Assembly (NCBI RefSeq): GCF_004514475.2
Contig: NZ_MYFO02000010.1
Coordinates: 62,001 to 126,000 of the forward strand
Origin: Paenibacillus athensensis
GTDB lineage: Bacteria > Bacillota > Bacilli > Paenibacillales > NBRC-103111
Direction of reading: 5' to 3'
DNA: 64,000 bases
Notes under the pieces: generated by a model
What the model was told of the DNA's origin: nothing
Database searches by the model: none
What the model saw: only the letters and a program-made list of their open reading frames with translations
Translations under genes and position numbers: made by a program
In this document: piece after piece, positions 62,741 through 64,000 of the stretch
Numbering within the stretch: the first letter of the stretch is position 1
Layout of the letters: every line of letters begins with the position of its first letter

Positions 62741-63229
62741 ATGAATGCGACAACCGCGAAACCGATGAAAACCAACCGTTTGCTTTTTGCGCTGTACATC
62801 GGCTTTTTTGCTGGCCTGATCTGGGGCGCACTGAAAATCGTTGAGCACTACCTCAAATTCACCGACATCGTCGTCGGCTTGTTCGTCGAACCGTTTTACC
62901 GGCACGATTATTTGTCCAACTGGCAGGGCGTGCTGATCGGCTGGGCCGCGTTTATTGGCTTTTCCGTGGTGGCGGCGTTTTTGTACGCGGTGACGATGTG
63001 GAAGCTGCCCGGGCCTTGGTGGGGGCTGGGATACGGTGCTTTCTGGTGGGCCGTCATTTATTTGTTCGTAGGGCCGCTGGCCGGGATGGTGTATTGGATT
63101 AACGCCTATGATTGGAATACAATTTTGACCGACGGGTGCCTGTTTTTGCTGTGGGGCATGTTTATCGGCTATTCGATTGCCGTGGAGTATACCGACGAAA
63201 GGTCAAGAGAACCTATACACAACACATGA
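62741..63229 (+). CDS. yqhR: YqhR family membrane protein
   Basis: 162 aa, four membrane segments: YIGFFAGLIWGALKIVEHYLKFT, then VVGLFVEPF and GVLIGWAAFIGFSVVAAFLY. Conserved neighbour of yqhQ and aroQ in Bacilli. Divergent from yqhQ. Confidence 0.88.
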   Translation: MNATTAKPMKTNRLLFALYIGFFAGLIWGALKIVEHYLKFTDIVVGLFVEPFYRHDYLSNWQGVLIGWAAFIGFSVVAAFLYAVTMWKLPGPWWGLGYGAFWWAVIYLFVGPLAGMVYWINAYDWNTILTDGCLFLLWGMFIGYSIAVEYTDERSREPIHNT

Positions 63230-63277
63230 AAGTTATGGTAAAATGGCTACGTTAAAATGCGCGTAGGGGGTTTTTTC

Positions 63278-63709
63278 GTGAAACAGGTGCTCGTCATTAA
63301 CGGACCCAATCTCAACATGCTCGGTGTGCGCGAGCCGGGGGTATACGGCAGTCTGACGCTGGCGCAAATTACCGAGCGGCTGGAGAGGTTGGCCGGGGAG
63401 CTTGGCGTGGAGCTGGAATGTTTCCAGTCGAATCATGAGGGCGCGATCATCGATAAAATCCACGAGGCGTTTGGCGCGAAGAACGGGATTGTGTTCAATC
63501 CCGGCGCGTTTACGCATTACAGCTACGCGATCCGCGATGCCTTGGCCACGGTGCAATTGCCGTGCATCGAGGTGCATATTTCCAACATTCACAAACGCGA
63601 GGAATTTCGTCACAAATCGGTGATTGCGCCTGTGGTGATCGGGCAAATCGCGGGTCTGGGCGCGAGCGGCTACGAGCTTGCCCTCCGGGCTTTGCTGGAG
63701 CATATGTAA
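63278..63709 (+). CDS. aroQ: Type II 3-dehydroquinate dehydratase
   Basis: 143 aa, standard length. [18 protein letters not shown] (active-site Asn, Arg, Tyr), [16 protein letters not shown] and [18 protein letters not shown] (catalytic His) are all present. Third step of the shikimate pathway. GTG at 63278 behind GGGGG at 7 nt. Confidence 0.96.
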   Translation: MKQVLVINGPNLNMLGVREPGVYGSLTLAQITERLERLAGELGVELECFQSNHEGAIIDKIHEAFGAKNGIVFNPGAFTHYSYAIRDALATVQLPCIEVHISNIHKREEFRHKSVIAPVVIGQIAGLGASGYELALRALLEHM

Positions 63710-63733
63710 ACCTGAAGGAACGGGGGGATTCGG

Positions 63734-64000
63734 ATGCAGGAACAGCGCATTCAAAGGCTGCGTGAGCAGCTGTCGCAGCTGGATTTGCCGGCTTTACTTG
63801 TGACGAACGCCTACAACCGCCACTATGTGACCGGATTTACGGGAACGGCCGGTTATGTGCTGGTGACGCAGGAGCGGGCGATTCTACTCACCGATTTTCG
63901 TTATATGACGCAGGCGCCGCAGCAAGCGCCGTTGTTCGAGGTCATCGAACATAAGCCCAAAGTGCTGGAGACGGTGCTGGAACTGCTGCGCAGCATGGGT
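63734..64000 (+). CDS. Xaa-Pro peptidase family, N-terminal part (cut by window end)
   Basis: The first 89 codons are visible: RIQRLREQLSQLDLPALLVT, NRHYVTGFTGTAGYVLVT and ILLTDFRYMTQAPQQAP match the creatinase-like N-domain of YqhT/PepP-type peptidases, which follow aroQ in Bacilli. The metal-binding catalytic domain lies beyond the window. Confidence 0.9.
   Translation, partial: MQEQRIQRLREQLSQLDLPALLVTNAYNRHYVTGFTGTAGYVLVTQERAILLTDFRYMTQAPQQAPLFEVIEHKPKVLETVLELLRSMG

Overview
The window looks like chromosome of a GC-rich, endospore-forming Firmicute of the Paenibacillaceae (Paenibacillus-like). Evidence is the gerA-type germinant receptor operon, spore photoproduct lyase, a T-box leader before metG, the yqhQ/yqhR/aroQ/pepP neighbourhood, YkuK, YwbE, Amj, PpsR, GGAGG-type ribosome binding sites with frequent TTG/GTG starts, and cre-like sites. 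Species was not determined.

Layout. 1-2 kb: terminator-like hairpins with small Arg-rich ORFs, tRNA-Glu and tRNA-Gln, and ykuK. 2-12.6 kb: a compact nonribosomal peptide cluster behind a cre-like site. It has an A-PCP loading protein, a GT-B glycosyltransferase, a 1945-aa C-A-PCP-TE-MFS fusion, and a diaminobutyrate aminotransferase. Adenylation-pocket residues and the aminotransferase suggest a Dab-Asp/Asn-type dipeptide scaffold. The thioesterase has Cys instead of Ser as nucleophile, and a 13-copy 9-bp repeat encodes the linker to the built-in exporter. 12.6-16 kb: DUF1648 protein, spermidine-synthase-like protein, a BlaI/CopY-type regulator with a His/Met-rich lipoprotein, and a VOC protein. 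16-20 kb: a fixABCX electron-transfer flavoprotein operon, also behind a cre-like site. 20-32 kb: a small three-gene operon whose first gene seems to start at ATC, a dockerin-like secreted protein, glycerate kinase, DinB, SulP transporter, a decayed gerC fragment, Amj flippase, YwbE, and an AraC regulator divergent from a sugar isomerase/dehydrogenase pair.

32-48 kb: two LTA-synthase-like membrane enzymes, a gerA-gerB-gerC operon, YitT, a two-component system, a CPBP protease, an aldose epimerase, YmaF and a TetL-like MFS exporter. 48-58 kb: FrnE-like DsbA protein, PpsR, YidD, T-box plus metG, a lipoprotein, a znuACB-ccdA operon with a Zur-like box, splB and mntR. 58.2-59.6 kb: a CRISPR array of type I-C repeat class (15 intact repeats plus a degenerate terminal one) with no cas genes in the window and an unusual perfect hairpin next to the first repeat. 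59.6-64 kb: an AT-rich patch with an unidentified ORF, a patatin-like phospholipase, yqhQ with a small partner, yqhR, aroQ and the start of a pepP-type peptidase.

The most distinctive locus is the NRPS cluster (Dab supply, two-module assembly, probable glycosylation and fused export). The cas-less CRISPR array with its hairpin leader is second.
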